Positions 1-13,100 of a stretch of 64,000 bases of DNA are shown here, one piece after another; the first letter of the stretch is position 1; the number at the start of each line of letters is the position of its first letter. The notes beneath the pieces were generated by a model, which was not told the origin of the DNA, ran no database searches, and worked only from the letters and a program-made list of their open reading frames with translations. A program made the translations under genes and the position numbers. Source of the stretch: Zasmidium citrigriseum (taxonomy: Eukaryota; Ascomycota; Dothideomycetes; Mycosphaerellales; Mycosphaerellaceae); the NCBI GenBank assembly GCA_002786025.1, contig NHNW01000077.1, positions 1 through 64,000 on the forward strand, read 5' to 3'.

Positions 1-130
1 CTAACCCTAACCCTAACCCTAACCCTAACCCTAACCCTAACCCTAACCCTAACCCTAACCCTAACCCTAACCCTAACCCTAACCCTAACCCTAACCCTAA
101 CCCTAACCCTAACCCTTAACCCTAACCCTA
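1..130. repeat. Telomere, CCCTAA tandem array
   Basis: About twenty uninterrupted copies of the hexamer CTAACC start at base 1. The array degenerates after about 115 (a TTAACC variant, then an AAAACCC variant). The C-rich strand runs 5' to 3' inward from the left end, which is the orientation expected for the left telomere of a chromosome. The hexamer is the common TTAGGG type of filamentous fungi. Confidence 0.98.
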
Positions 131-300
131 AAACCCTATAAGTATAATATTATATAGTAAAAACGAAGAGTTTTAGTTGGTTTAGAAAGGTTAGTTACTA
201 ACAATCTTGCCCTAATAATCTTACCCTAAGGGTTACCTAACCCTAAGTATATAGACATTTTTTATATAGGTTTCTAATAATCTTACCTAATATTATTAGA
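131..300. other. Telomere-adjacent sequence with degenerate telomere motifs
   Basis: This short stretch joins the telomere to the AT-rich block. It still contains a few CA and TG dinucleotides (for example near 201, 208 and 255), unlike the sequence that follows. Around 221-247 a CCCTAA motif runs directly into GGGTTA and is followed by another CCTAACCCTAA, so telomere-like motifs occur in both orientations. No coding potential is seen. Confidence 0.6.
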
Positions 301-1999
301 CTATATATATAGAAGTAAAGGGTATAAGGGAAAGAAAAGGGATATTCTAGATTATATATAAGAAGTCTATTAGCTTTATAGTAATAAGAATTATTTTACT
401 AGAGAATATAGTAAGTATAGCTTCCTAGAGTATTTAAAGTAATACTATTAGGAGAAGAGAAAATAGTATACTAGAAGGCCTAATAGTCTAAATAAGGAAG
501 TAATTTACTTTATATAAGATATAAACTACCTAAAGTTAAAGTATATTATTCCTATATTAGAAAGTAAGACTAGAAAGTAAGTATTCTAGTATAGTAGAAG
601 CCTAATACTAGAGAAGTTAAAGGAATAGGGATAGAAGAGAGAAGATATAAGTAATATTATAGAATCTTTAAAAGATATCTAGGTATAAGGAACCTTAGCT
701 TCTCTATAAAGAGATAGCTACCTAGATAAGAAAGAGTTTATTATTACGCTTAAGGATCTATAGTATAAAGATTAGAAAGTAAGAGTTTTAGCTATTAATA
801 AGATTCCTATAAATAAAGGAAAAGAAGAACCTATTAGGACTATAATACCTATAAGGATACTATTATATAAGAGGAAGTAGAAGGCTATTAATCTATTAAA
901 GCTAAACTAGTAAGAGAATTAAGTTAATAAGCTAGGTAATTATTTAAAAGTAATCCTTAAGAATAATTATAGAAAGTAAGCTAAAAAGGAGAGATTAAAT
1001 AAAGTAATAGAGAAAGAGAGGGAAAGGATTAATATAGTAAGGTAGTAATATAATAAAGTATTAAGAGTAGAGTCTTTAAAGTAAGATACTTACTAGTCTT
1101 AGTCTTAATCTTAGACCTAAGGGTATAATTAAGATAAAGATAAGGAAATAGAGGATAAGGAAATCTTATTCTTAGAAGGATTAAGTAAAGAATTAAGGGT
1201 TAAACCTAAACTTAGGCTAAGACCTATTAATCCTCTAAATAAGAAGAAGCTAAAGACTATTAGGTTAAAAGGATATAGAAAGGAATATAGGTTTAGAGAA
1301 TAAGCTACTATAGATTAGCTAAAAAGGGTTTCTAAGGTTAATCTCTTCTAGATAGACTTTCTATTAAGCCTACCTATCTTAGTAGAGGGCTATAATATTA
1401 AGGATTTATTACTCTATAGTAAAGATTTCTAGTAAGTAGTTTACTAGAGGATTTAGAATATAGAAGTATTTAAAGAGGTATTAAGATTCTAGAGAGCTTA
1501 TTAGAGAAAGTAAATAGGAATAATAAAAGAGTTAAGCTTATTCTATTTCTAGGCTACGTATAAGTATCTATAGAAACTAGATAAGAAAGTAGAATTAAGT
1601 ATTCCTCTTAAAGAGAGTACTTACTATAAAGAAGTAGAAGAGATCTTATAAAGGATAAGTATAATAAAGTAGTAGACGAAAGCTAAAAGGGAGTAAGTAG
1701 TTATAATTAGAAGTAGATTCTCTATATAAAGAGGATAAATAGAAAGATATATAAAAGTAGGTAATTAACTTCTAAACTAAATAACTTATTAACTTATTAA
1801 ATATAATAGTAAGTTACCTATACTACCTACTATAATAAAGAAGGGAAGAATTAATAAGGAATATAACCTCTCTATAGTAAAGTAGATATATACTTTTATT
1901 CTAAGCCTATAGGTAATTATAAAGCTAGAAGTAGGTAAGAAGTATTACTTTAGAGGATTAATTAATAAGGGAAGTAAGGTATATTTAATAAGTTAAATA

Positions 2000-4900
2000 G
2001 TATTAAGGAATATAGAATTACCTATATAGCCTATATTAAATATAACTATATAAAGGCTTAGAAGGATTATAGTTTTTAAGAGAGTAAGTAAGAATATCTT
2101 AGTAGATATTTTTAGAGTTACCTACTATATAGATTTCTTTATTATAGATTAACCTAGAATACTTTTAATTCTTAGAAGGCTATAGACTATAAAGACTCGA
2201 CTTCTTATAAAGAATTATAATAATAGAAGCTAGAAGGGAACTATTATAAATAAGAATAGTAAGACTATAACCTTCTTAGCTAGAAATAATCGAATAGTAT
2301 ACTAAATAATAGAAGAAGTACTTAAGAAGACTAGTAGTAGGAACTTTACTAATATAAGGATTAGAAGGGGATATATAGTTAGATTTATTAAGCCTTCTAT
2401 CTACCTAGATATTATATAGAAGGTAGAAGAGGTTCTAAAAGTTTATAAGAATAAGGAGATTATTATAGGATATATAGTTAAGCTAGATCTAAAGAATAAG
2501 AAAGATAATAGAGTTTATTAGCCTATAGGCTAGGAAATCCCTAAAAGTAAGTTTACTAAGGTAAATTAATATTACGCGTTCCTATTAGTTTTAGAGAATC
2601 GTATTTTTAGCTAGGATTGTTAACTAAGTATAATTTATAGATAGGGACTTATTAATAATATTATAAATACTAAGAAGTATAAGAAAGAGTAGTTATTACT
2701 TAGATTCCTAAGAGTATATTTACTATTTAGACTAGATTTTCCTAGAGCCTTTACTCTCTATAAAAGAAAGGCTAATAAGATATAACCTATTAATATAGAT
2801 ATATCTATAATAAAGAGCTATTTACTATAAGTAAATATCTATTAGAAGAAAGAGATATTAGTAAAAGAAGTAAAGTTACTAAAGGGAACTAGGTTATTTA
2901 ATAGAAAGTATTTAATTAAAAAGTTCTTAGAGATTATATAGGGAAGTAGGTTAACTAAGTAGAAGCTAAAAGATCTAAAGGTTAGAATAGATCTAAAGAA
3001 AGAAGAATAGAAATTATTTATAGAAATACTCTATAATAGAGAGAAGGTTCTTATATAAGACTTTACTTATATTAGAAAAGTAAAACTAGAAGTTACTTAA
3101 CTTTAGCTAATTACTACTATTCTATATAAACTATAGTAGTATTCTAGATTTAAGCTATATCTAAGTTTAAAGGTAATTATTAAAGAGATATTATACTAAA
3201 GGCTAAAGAATAGAGTAATTAAGCTATATTATAGAGCTTACTAGAATCTATAGTTCCTTATAAAGAAGAATATAAATAAGAAGAAGGTTATAGACCTAAG
3301 GAAGAAGAAATAGCTCTAGGATAACTACTAGCTTATTAATATAGTAACTAAGATTAACTAAGTTACTATATAGAATAGATATTTACTACCTAAAACTAAT
3401 AGATTCTCTAAGGATTTTACTAGATATAGAGTCTTTACTCTTACTAATCTATTCTTAGGATATAATTAGTTTAGCTTATATATCTACTATAGAGATTTAA
3501 CTAGATTCTCTATACCTCTTAGAATATATAGGATAATAATACTTTCTTAGAAAGTAATAAATTCTATAGGCTAGTACTATAGGATTATAGATATAATCCT
3601 TCTTAATTATATTTCTTATTAGTATAAGCTATTTATAGATAATATTCCTATTAAAGAGCTAAAGATAGACTATAAGAGTAAGAAGATTAAACCTAGAATA
3701 CGAAAGTTTATTATTAAGTATATTATATAGATAGATAAAGTATTAGTAGATATAAAGAGGATAGAGCTAATAATTAATAGAGGGAAAACTTACTTTCTTA
3801 TAATAGAAATAGATATTATAGAATATATTATAAATTAGAAAGGAAGGAAGCTAAATCCCTATTAAGTAGAGAAGATCCTTAAGTAGCTAGAGCTAAAGAA
3901 TATCTTAGAAGTAAGAGGTTTTATAGAAGTATATACTTACTTTAGATTCTTTATTAAGAAGTTTACTATTAAGGTAAATCCTCTCTTTAAGTTAATAAGA
4001 AAGAATATAATATTCCTATAGAGAAAGGATTAGAAGAAGGTAAAGAATATACTTATAGCTACTTTAATAAGTATACTTATATTAAAGACTATAAATTACT
4101 TAAATAATATAGAGGATATTATTATAGTAGTAGATATATACTTATAAGGATAGAGAGTAGTATTAATATAAATAGAAAGAGAAGTTTAGAAGATCTATAA
4201 GTATAAGAGTAGACTATAGAATCCTTTAAAAAGAAGGAATAATATAGGAAAGTTAGAATATCTTATAATTATAAAAGTATTAAAGAAGCTAAAGCCTTAG
4301 CTATTTAGAGTATTCTTCTTTATTAAGACGAATATAAAGACTCTAGTTTATTAGTTAAATAGGCTAGCCTCGAATTTACTAAACTCTTTAATAGTAAGGT
4401 AGATAGCTTAGATTTAATTATTTACCTTTAAAGTAAAGTATATACCTAGGAAGAAGAATTCTACTATAAATAGATTATTAAGGAAGCCTTTAACTATAAA
4501 GGAAGTAAGAGAGATAGAAGAGAAGTAAGATATTAAAAAGTTTATAGATATATCTTTATTCTTTACTAGAAGAAGAAGAGTTAAAAAGATTAATAATAAA
4601 AGTAATATCTTAGATAAGGGAGATATTCTAGATAATTTATATAGTAAAGAGTATTAGTAGCTTACCTTTATTATTATAAAAATAAGAAGACCTCTAGGAA
4701 TAAGTAGGTTAAGATACTAGAGTCTATAGAAGTAAGTAAGAAAGTATATTATAAAGAGGAAGAAGTTATAAAAATAGATAAAGCTAAATAGTCTATTATA
4801 AAGAGTTATTAATAATATAGATATAAGGAAGGTAATTATATATATAATATATAAGAAAGGGGGATATTAAGGTCTAGAAGTAACGTTTTAGAAGATTACT

Positions 4901-5960
4901 ACTTAATACTAGTAGAAAGGCTTATAGTTAGAAGTCTTCTAGTATTATTAGTCTTATATAGAATATAACTTCTAGAATAGATTAAAGTAAGTAACTAAGT
5001 TATATTCGAGTTACCTATAAGTTATTAGAAGGAAGTAAGTAATAGATTCTATATATATAGATAGAAAGGGATATATTATAATAGTAAGAGAGATATTCTA
5101 TAGCTAGGTAGAAAGAAAGACTAGAGATTATACTATAAAGGAGTTAATAGTATTCTAGATTATAGACTTCCTTTATTAAGAAGTAATATATAGGTATAGA
5201 GTACCTAAGAAAATTATTCTTAATAGATTAAAGTAGTATAGAAGAGAAGTTAAGAAGTTATTACTTAGTATAGATATAAGAAGGATTAAGATCTTAGCCT
5301 ATAATATAAGAGTAAATAGGTATATTAAAGTTAGATATAAGCTAATTTTAGATATATTATTAAAGTTAATAGAAGGAATAGGAAAAGGGTAGAGGAAATA
5401 AGTCTATCTATTACTCTAAGCTAATTAAATAATAGTAAGTTTACTTATAAATAAGACTTCTATAGAACTATTTCTAGCTTTTATAATAATCTTACCTATT
5501 AAGGCTAAATACTTAAGCTTTAGAAACTATAATTAGAGAGAAGTAAAGAATTAAGTAATATTATTATAGTATAGAGTAATATAGCTAGAGAGAGTTAAAG
5601 ATAAGAAGAAAGAATTAATTAGTAGAATAAAGAGATTATAAGCTAAAGTAAAGGATTACTATAATAAGAGGAATAATATATTATTTAAGAGATTTAAGAA
5701 AAATAATCTTATTATAGTCTATAGAGATAATCTAAAGATATCTTAATTATATAAGCTTATATATTAATAGAGAGAGCTATATTATATTTAGAAAGTAAAG
5801 AAAGTAACTATAACCTATCTACTTAAGGAACTAGATAGTACTATATTAATAGAAATAATCTTTATTTAGGAAAGGCTAAAGTAAGTTCTTCTCTTCTATA
5901 AATATAGTATTAAGAGAGAGTATAGTAGAATAGTTTCTAATAGAGAAAAAGCTAATAATA
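2000..5960 (+). mobile_element. RIP-degraded Ty3/Gypsy LTR retrotransposon, pol region
   Basis: Reading the + strand through stop codons (TAG usually standing where CAG would be) recovers the order of a Gypsy pol polyprotein. A protease-like stretch lies near 2090-2190. Reverse transcriptase lies at about 3420-3880, with an FIDNIPIK stretch near 3635 in the position of the catalytic YxDD box. An RNase H start follows at about 3900-4250 (YFRFFIKKF, then PLFKLIRKN). A zinc-binding and core integrase region spans about 4850-5450, and an ELD-containing C-terminal segment lies near 5830. Protease-RT-RNaseH-integrase order separates Gypsy from Copia elements. I could not delimit the LTRs by eye, so the outer borders are approximate. 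The element cannot encode a functional protein. Confidence 0.75.
2514..2538. repeat. Dispersed 25-bp repeat with palindromic core, copy 1
   Basis: The core TAGCCTATAGGCTA is a perfect palindrome. It is preceded by TTTAT and followed by GGAAAT. The same 25 bases recur exactly at 6775-6799 and with one mismatch at 10094-10118. This copy lies between the protease-like and reverse-transcriptase-like parts of the Gypsy relic. Confidence 0.7.
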
Positions 5961-5999
5961 AAGAATCTAAGAAAGAAGAAGTTAATATAGAAAGGATTA

Positions 6000-8900
6000 A
6001 AAAGAAAAAGTCTATTATAAAAAAAATAAAAAGAAGAGGAAATTTTAAAAAGGAATTTATCTAAGATAGAGTAGTAACTAAAAGCCTATAGGAATTAGAG
6101 TAGGAAAGGGAGTTTAAAGTAAAGTTAGGTTTAATAGTAAGAGAAGTAGGAAAGACTTTAATTAGTTAGAGAATAAAGGAAATAGAAGAAGTAGAAAAAG
6201 AGAAAGATAAGAAAGAGAAAGTTATTACTATAAGGTAAGTCTTACGTATAGCTATAATATTATAAGAAAATTAATTACCTTTATTTAAGAAATTAATAGA
6301 AGATCTAAATAGAGAGGATTTATAGGAATTAAATAGATTAAAGTAGTAGATATAGAAATTAGTAAGAAAGGAAAAGAAAGATAATAATAGTAAGAAGAAG
6401 TATTTTAAAAGTAATATTAAGTAGAAAGATTAGAAAGTATTCTAGAATAATACTCTATTAGTACTCTAGTAGATAGAGAAAAGTTATACTATTATAGAGG
6501 AAGCTCTACTTTATAAAGTAAAGAAGATACTTTTTAAGAAAGCTATAGATTATATCTATAATAAGAAGAAACTAGAGAAAGTAAAACCTTTCTAGGAAAT
6601 AAACTCTAACCTTCTAAAGAGTATAGAAGCTTATAGTATTATACTATTTTAAAGGCTATAACTTACTAGATACCTCTATATAATTAATAATACTTATTTA
6701 TAAATAAAGAACTTCTTTTCTATAAAAGAGAAATAATACTAGATTAATTATATACTTTATTTCCTAAATTACTATTTATTAGCCTATAGGCTAGGAAATA
6801 GTTTATTTTTATATTTCTTATATTACCTAGATATTTTAACGCTCTATTTATATATATTACTTTTATAAATTAGCTTTATATTAAAAGGAATTATATATAA
6901 GAAACTAGTATATACTAAGGTAAATCTAGAATATTATATACTATATATAATACTAAATTAATAATAGATTATAATAATAAATCTAAAGCGTAATATATAT
7001 ATATATATAAGGCTATAGAATCTTCTATAGATATATATAAGCCTACTTCTATAAAGGTATATAAACCTAGTAAACTTCTAGAATAAACCTCTTTCTTTAA
7101 CTATTAAATATTAACTATTCTAGAGCTTAAGAGTATTCTTCTACCTTCTAAGTAAACGACCTTCTTCTAGAGAGAAGTAAAATAACCCTTTACTAAAGTA
7201 GAACCTTCTATTAAGGTAGTAAACCTCTCTATTAAAGTATATTAGTAGTAAAGATTTTACCTATAGAGATTACTATTACTAATATTAGGAACTCTAGGTA
7301 TACTAGGAGGTAACTAGTCTCTTATTATAGTTCTTAAGGTAACTCCTTATAATTAGAATAAGTAAGATCCTTTAGTTTATATTCTCTTATAATTAACTAC
7401 TATAAAGTAATTCCTTTAGGTATTTAAGTAGGTATATACTAGATTAAACTAAGTTATTATAATACGTAATCTATTCGAGCGCTTTAATACTAGTTTAAGT
7501 TTACTTTCTTAATTTATTCTTATAGTTTTTAAGAGATTATAAGAGTAGCTAGGAACTAAGTTTAGTAGTAAGATTCTAAAGAATAAGTTATTTAATAAGG
7601 AGTTTCCTACTCTTAATAACTTAATTAAGATAGGTAGAGATATAAATTAGAGAATTTAAGCTATAAGAAATACTATTAAGAGAGAATAGGGAGAAGACTA
7701 TAAGAACTCTAATATATTTACTATAGTTTAGAAGATAGTAAATATTATAAGGGCTACTTAAACCTTTATTAATACTAATTATAGTACCTAAAATATCTAT
7801 ACTCTTCTAAATATCTTCTTCTATAGGCTAAGCCTTACTAGCTAAGGTATTTATATAAATAAAGGATTTACTACTAATAACTTTAATAAGGCGAGAACTT
7901 ATATTAAGCTTTATAGTTATCTTTTCTTAGAGAGAAGAGAGAAGAATCCTAGTAGTAAGAAGTAGGTATCTATTCTAGCTATAGTATATTATAAGAATCC
8001 TTTTCTAAAAGCTATATAAGCTCTCTTTAATAAGTATAACTTTAAGATTATTATAGACTTAAAGAGAAAGAGGCTATTCTTATAGAAGAAGTAAAGTAGA
8101 GTAAGAACTATTAAATCTACTCCTTCTAGTAGAGGATTACTTATTTAAGAAGGATTAGAAGGAAGTCTTATATTCTCTAATCCTAAGTTACTTTAATAGT
8201 AATTACCTTCTCTAGAAGGTTAACTAGGCCTATTTACTTACTTAAAGGTAGGAAGCTAGTAAGGAACTTACTATAGTAGAGCTAATAGCTCTAGATCTAT
8301 AAAAGGTAGAGATAATAGTAGTAGAGAAGATCTTAGAGATATTAAGGAAGAAGAGGATAAAGAAGAGTAATTTATATTTTCCTTAAAGTCCTTTTAGTAA
8401 TAGCCTATTACCTATAAATACTATAGTAGTATTAAGCCTATATTTATTTATACTCTAAGCGATAAGAGTATATATAAGAAGTAGATATATAAGGATTAGG
8501 ATTAAGCTCTTACTATATATAATATAGTATTTAAGGAGTTAAATAACCTTTATCCTTTCTATATTTTATATACTCGCTTTCTTATAAATAGAGGATTAGG
8601 TATAATAATAGGCTATAGTTAAACTCGTACCTTAGTTATTTAGAGACTTAAGACCTTAGCTAAAGATAAACGAGGAATAAAGGTAAAGATAGAAGCCTAC
8701 CTATTCTAGTTTAGCTAAGATAGGAGACTAAGAGTTCTAGGAGATTCCTTATAAGTCTATTACTTTAATACTACTTTTTAATCTATAGGCCTAAAGAGAA
8801 TTACTTTTATAGATAGAAGTAAGATTATAAAGACTATTAGCTTTAAAGATAATAACTTATAGAAGTAGGATAATAAAGGGACTCTTAATATTCCTAATAT

Positions 8901-10080
8901 CTTTAAGTAGTAGAAGGATAAGGGTATTCTTTAATTTATAGATAAGGAGTTTAATATATACTACTAGTATTAACGTAGAATTAATAATTCGAATAACTAA
9001 GGCTAGATTCGTAATATATAGTTCTCTCTTACTTAGTAGATTACTTACTAAGACCCTATCTACTAGCTTATATACCTTACTCTTCGCCTAGAGAATAATA
9101 ATAGTTAGGAGAACTAGAATCGTAATATAGCTATTTATAAGCTTATTACTTATAAGTACTATAGTAAGTACTAGTATCCTACTATAAGCTAGAATAAGAA
9201 GAATATATCTAATACTAGCTTTCGTTACTTAGATTCGAATATTTAGAAGATAGTTACTAAAGGTATTAGAGTAAATATAATCTAAGGTACTATTTCTCTT
9301 AATAATAAAGAGAAGAAGGACTATACTAAGATAGTTATAGGTATATATAAGTATATAGAAGAGTAGTATAAGCTTATATAGAAGAAGAGTAGTATTAAGA
9401 ATAGTTATATTAAGGTAATCTTAAAGACTATACTACCTAATAAATTCCTTAAAAAGTACTATATAAAGTAGAAGCCTTAGCTATACTCTACTTTAGGTAT
9501 ATAAGTTAGTAAGCCTTAACTTCTATATAGAGTATTAAAAAGGAAAAGTAAGAGATATACTATCTTCCTCTAGTATATATATTTTAATAGGGAGTCTAGA
9601 ATTCTTAAAGTTACTAAAGCTAGTAACTAGGATAATCTTTCTTATTCCTATTATAATATAGAACCTACTCCTTTAACTCCTTCTAGATATCCTATTTACT
9701 ATAGATTACTATATCGATTCCCTACTACTATTTAACTCGATAGGCTTAGCCTAGTAAGTAATATATTAATAGAGAGGTATAGATAGAATAATCCGAAGGT
9801 TTAGCTAGAATATATAAAGTAGTAGGATCTAAGCTAGTTTAAGAAGATATATAATAAGTAGAGAAACTATACTATAGAAGTCTTTAAGTATAAATAGAAG
9901 ATTATTAAGTAGTTAGAGTAAGAGGTATATAGTAAGAATAGCTACCTTACTAATAACTATAACTAGTTTATTCAACCTATACTAACTAAGGATTTTACTA
10001 CTTCTAAGGATATTAATAAGGCGACTAAGAATACTAAAGATATTATCTTATATAGATAAAGAGGATAGAATAGGTAGGAT
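6000..10080. other. RIP-degraded repeat DNA, element not identified
   Basis: The stretch from 6.0 to about 6.76 kb still reads as a lysine- and glutamate-rich + strand frame continuing from the Gypsy relic and probably belongs to it. Beyond 6.8 kb I find no frame whose translation, even with TAG read as glutamine, gives motifs of a known transposon protein. Base composition and CA/TG depletion match the rest of the block. It could be a second element nested beside the first. Confidence 0.5.
6775..6799. repeat. Dispersed 25-bp repeat with palindromic core, copy 2
   Basis: Identical to the copy at 2514-2538. It lies downstream of the readable Gypsy coding region, close to where the element might end. 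Confidence 0.7.
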
Positions 10081-10093
10081 AGGTAAGAAATAG

Positions 10094-10118
10094 TTTATTA
10101 GCCTATAGGCTAGAAAAT
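10094..10118. repeat. Dispersed 25-bp repeat with palindromic core, copy 3
   Basis: Matches the copies at 2514 and 6775 except for one G-to-A change after the palindrome. A shorter CTATAGG-containing partial match follows near 10160-10175. Confidence 0.65.
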
Positions 10119-10119
10119 T

Positions 10120-13100
10120 ATTAATTAGGGATTTAATAAAGATTTTATTTATTTTTTATAGGCTATAGGTTAAAAATTTATAATATAATTACCTTTTAGT
10201 TTATTACCTAGTATAAGGAATCTCTAGATCCTAGGAACTATAGTAGCTCTATTAATATAATAATCTATTAGTACGCTTATAACTACTCTCTAGTAGTATA
10301 GTAATACTATTTTATTATCTAGTAGGAAAGAAGAAAAGGTTTAGAATAGAAGTTTAGATACCTCTTATACTATACTAGTATAAGTATAAGTAGGAAATAC
10401 TAGTAGTAGCTACTATAGGTAGTTACCTTTATATATAGGAAAGGAGGTATCTAAGAGATAGATACCTAAGATAGGATAGAGATATTAGTAAGTAATATTA
10501 CTTCCTTTAACTTAGAGGTTCCTAGCCTAATTCTAATCTAGGGAAGTAGCCTATTACCTTATAGTAAGAGGTTTAAGATAAGATCTCTTATAGGTAGGTA
10601 ACGAACTCTTTTATAATATATACTATATACTAAATTCGGATTTAAAGTATTCTACGAGAAGAAGATTATAATTTTAACTTTCTTAAATTAAGAGCCTTAT
10701 ATTATCTCTTATTTAAGCCTTATTTTCTACTTTAACTATTTTACCTTATTTCCTTACTTTAGTCTTAATAAGCCTTAAACTTCTCTTATTACTTCTTATT
10801 TAATTCCTTTCTTTAATAAGGCTATTAATACTCCTCTTTTATAGAAGGATCTAGAAGTATCTTAGGCTTTATAGCTAGTAAGGGAATAAGATTACTATTA
10901 TATAGTTAATATTACTCTTCTATAGTATTATTACTATTACTAGATAAGTCGAAGTTAGAGAAGTCGAATAGTTTAGAATACTAATAGTAGTAATAGTAGT
11001 AGTAAGATAGAAAGTTAGACTTAAAGTCTTTAGATTCTAGTATAGAAGGGCTAGTCTTATTTAGTACTAGCTTACTCTACTTTAGAAGGTTATACTTCTT
11101 CTATAGAGTATTAAGGGTAGATTCGAGCTTCTCTTTAGCCTAGTTAGCTAGTAGTCTATTAGACTTAGCTTACTTAGCTTTCTAATATACCTTCTTTTTC
11201 TTCTCTTAGGTCTTAGTAAGCTTCTTACTTAGATCCTAGAGTCTAAGGAGTACCTTCTTAAACTTCTCTCTATTAAGGTTATTTACTCGTAGGAGTATAT
11301 TAGTAGTAGTAATAGTATTAGTATAGTTCTAGGCTAACTTATAAAGTAGGAGGTATATCTTATTAGAGTTAGATACTACTTTTATAGTAAGTATATCTAG
11401 TATAAGGTCTTTTAGACTATTAAGAGAAACGTAAATAGTATTACTATTCTCTTCCTTATCCTTAATATTAATAGCTATCTTAGTACCCTTCTCGTTTAAG
11501 TTAGCTTAGGTAAAGTACGTTAGGTTAAGAAGTTTAAAAGTATTAGTAGAAACTATACCTTACTTAGATAGTTTATTTAGAATATCTAGTTTAGCTTTAT
11601 AGTACTTATAGAAGAGGTTAAGGTTAGGCTTAAGGTTATTATTATTATAGCTAATCGTATTCTAAGTATTAGTTATAGTATATAAATAGGTAAAGAGAAT
11701 TAAGTCGCGCCTAAGCGCTAGTAGTAGCTATAGGTAGGTAATAGTACCTAAAGTAGTCTCCTTATTAGCTATAGTAAGTAATAGATAAGAGATATAGAAG
11801 AAGAGAGAGTAGAAGGTACTTAACCTTAATAGAACTATAGTAGGTAGTTAGTAGAGTAGTAGAACTATTTAATAGAGAGTCTCGTCTTAACTCGAGAGTA
11901 GATAGTAGAGTAGTAGTAGTACTTATTAAAAGCGCTACTATCGTAGTAGAGTAGAGGACGTTATAGAAAAGCGTCTAGTATTATATAGTTAAATATACTA
12001 TAAGGGGACTATATAATAGAGTTAAGCGTAAATAATCTAATATTCGACGAGCTATCTAAAAGAGGAGAGCGAGGGAAGTAAAGTAATTATAAGCCTACTA
12101 AGCTAAGTATAGTAGGCTAAGCTAGAGTTATATAACTACGTATAACTTAGGCGTTAATATTAGCTCGTAATACTAAGGTTACTTAATCTATAAGATATTA
12201 GTAACTTACTTAAAGTCTAGTCTTAAAAGCGTATTAGTAAAAGTATTCTCTAAGAATAGTAGCTATTCTACTTTTAAAGTAAACTAGTATATTAGAGCTA
12301 ATAATAAGATTACTTATAGTATATCTAGTACTCTATTAGCGTAGATAGTTTAGTAGTTAAGAGCGCTAAATATAGTTATATTATCTATAAAGACTATTAT
12401 ATTATAGTAGCGCTATTTCTAGCCCTATTAATTAAGCGCCTACTAGATAGTATAGATCTTAGTAATCTAAATATATATAAAGTTATCTAACTTTCCTTTA
12501 ACGAACGCTATTAATACTATAACTCTATTAAGGTTTAACTTCTAGCTTTAGCTATTACTACCCTATCTAAACTAGAAGCTACTAGTAGTAATATTAGATA
12601 CGTCTATATATACGTAAATTATAGGCTATAGTCTAGTATTAAGAAAGTAAACCTCTTTTAACTTATAAAGAGCCTAAAGCTACTACTATAGATCTAATAC
12701 GAGTATATATAGAAAGCGATATTTTATATCTTATCTACTCTTAAAGGTTATAATAAATAGCTAGAGGCGAGCTATAAATAAGTAGCTAAGTAGTACTACT
12801 TATAATACTTATAATAGATAGCTAGTAAGTATTTCTATTTAATTAAGAGTTAGTATAGAGCCTAGAGTATTCTTAATTACTATCGTTATCTAAGCTTACT
12901 TCTTCTTAAATAGCCTAGCTCTTATTATTATTATATTTATCTTAATACCTAATACCTCTACTATTATACCTTCTATATCTTTCTTATTATTCCTTAGTAT
13001 ACTAAGCTCTTCTATTAGATTAGTCTAGATATCGCGGACTCGCTAAAGTATATATTTATTAGTTATTAAAGAAGGTATAAGGAAAATAAACTTATTAAAG

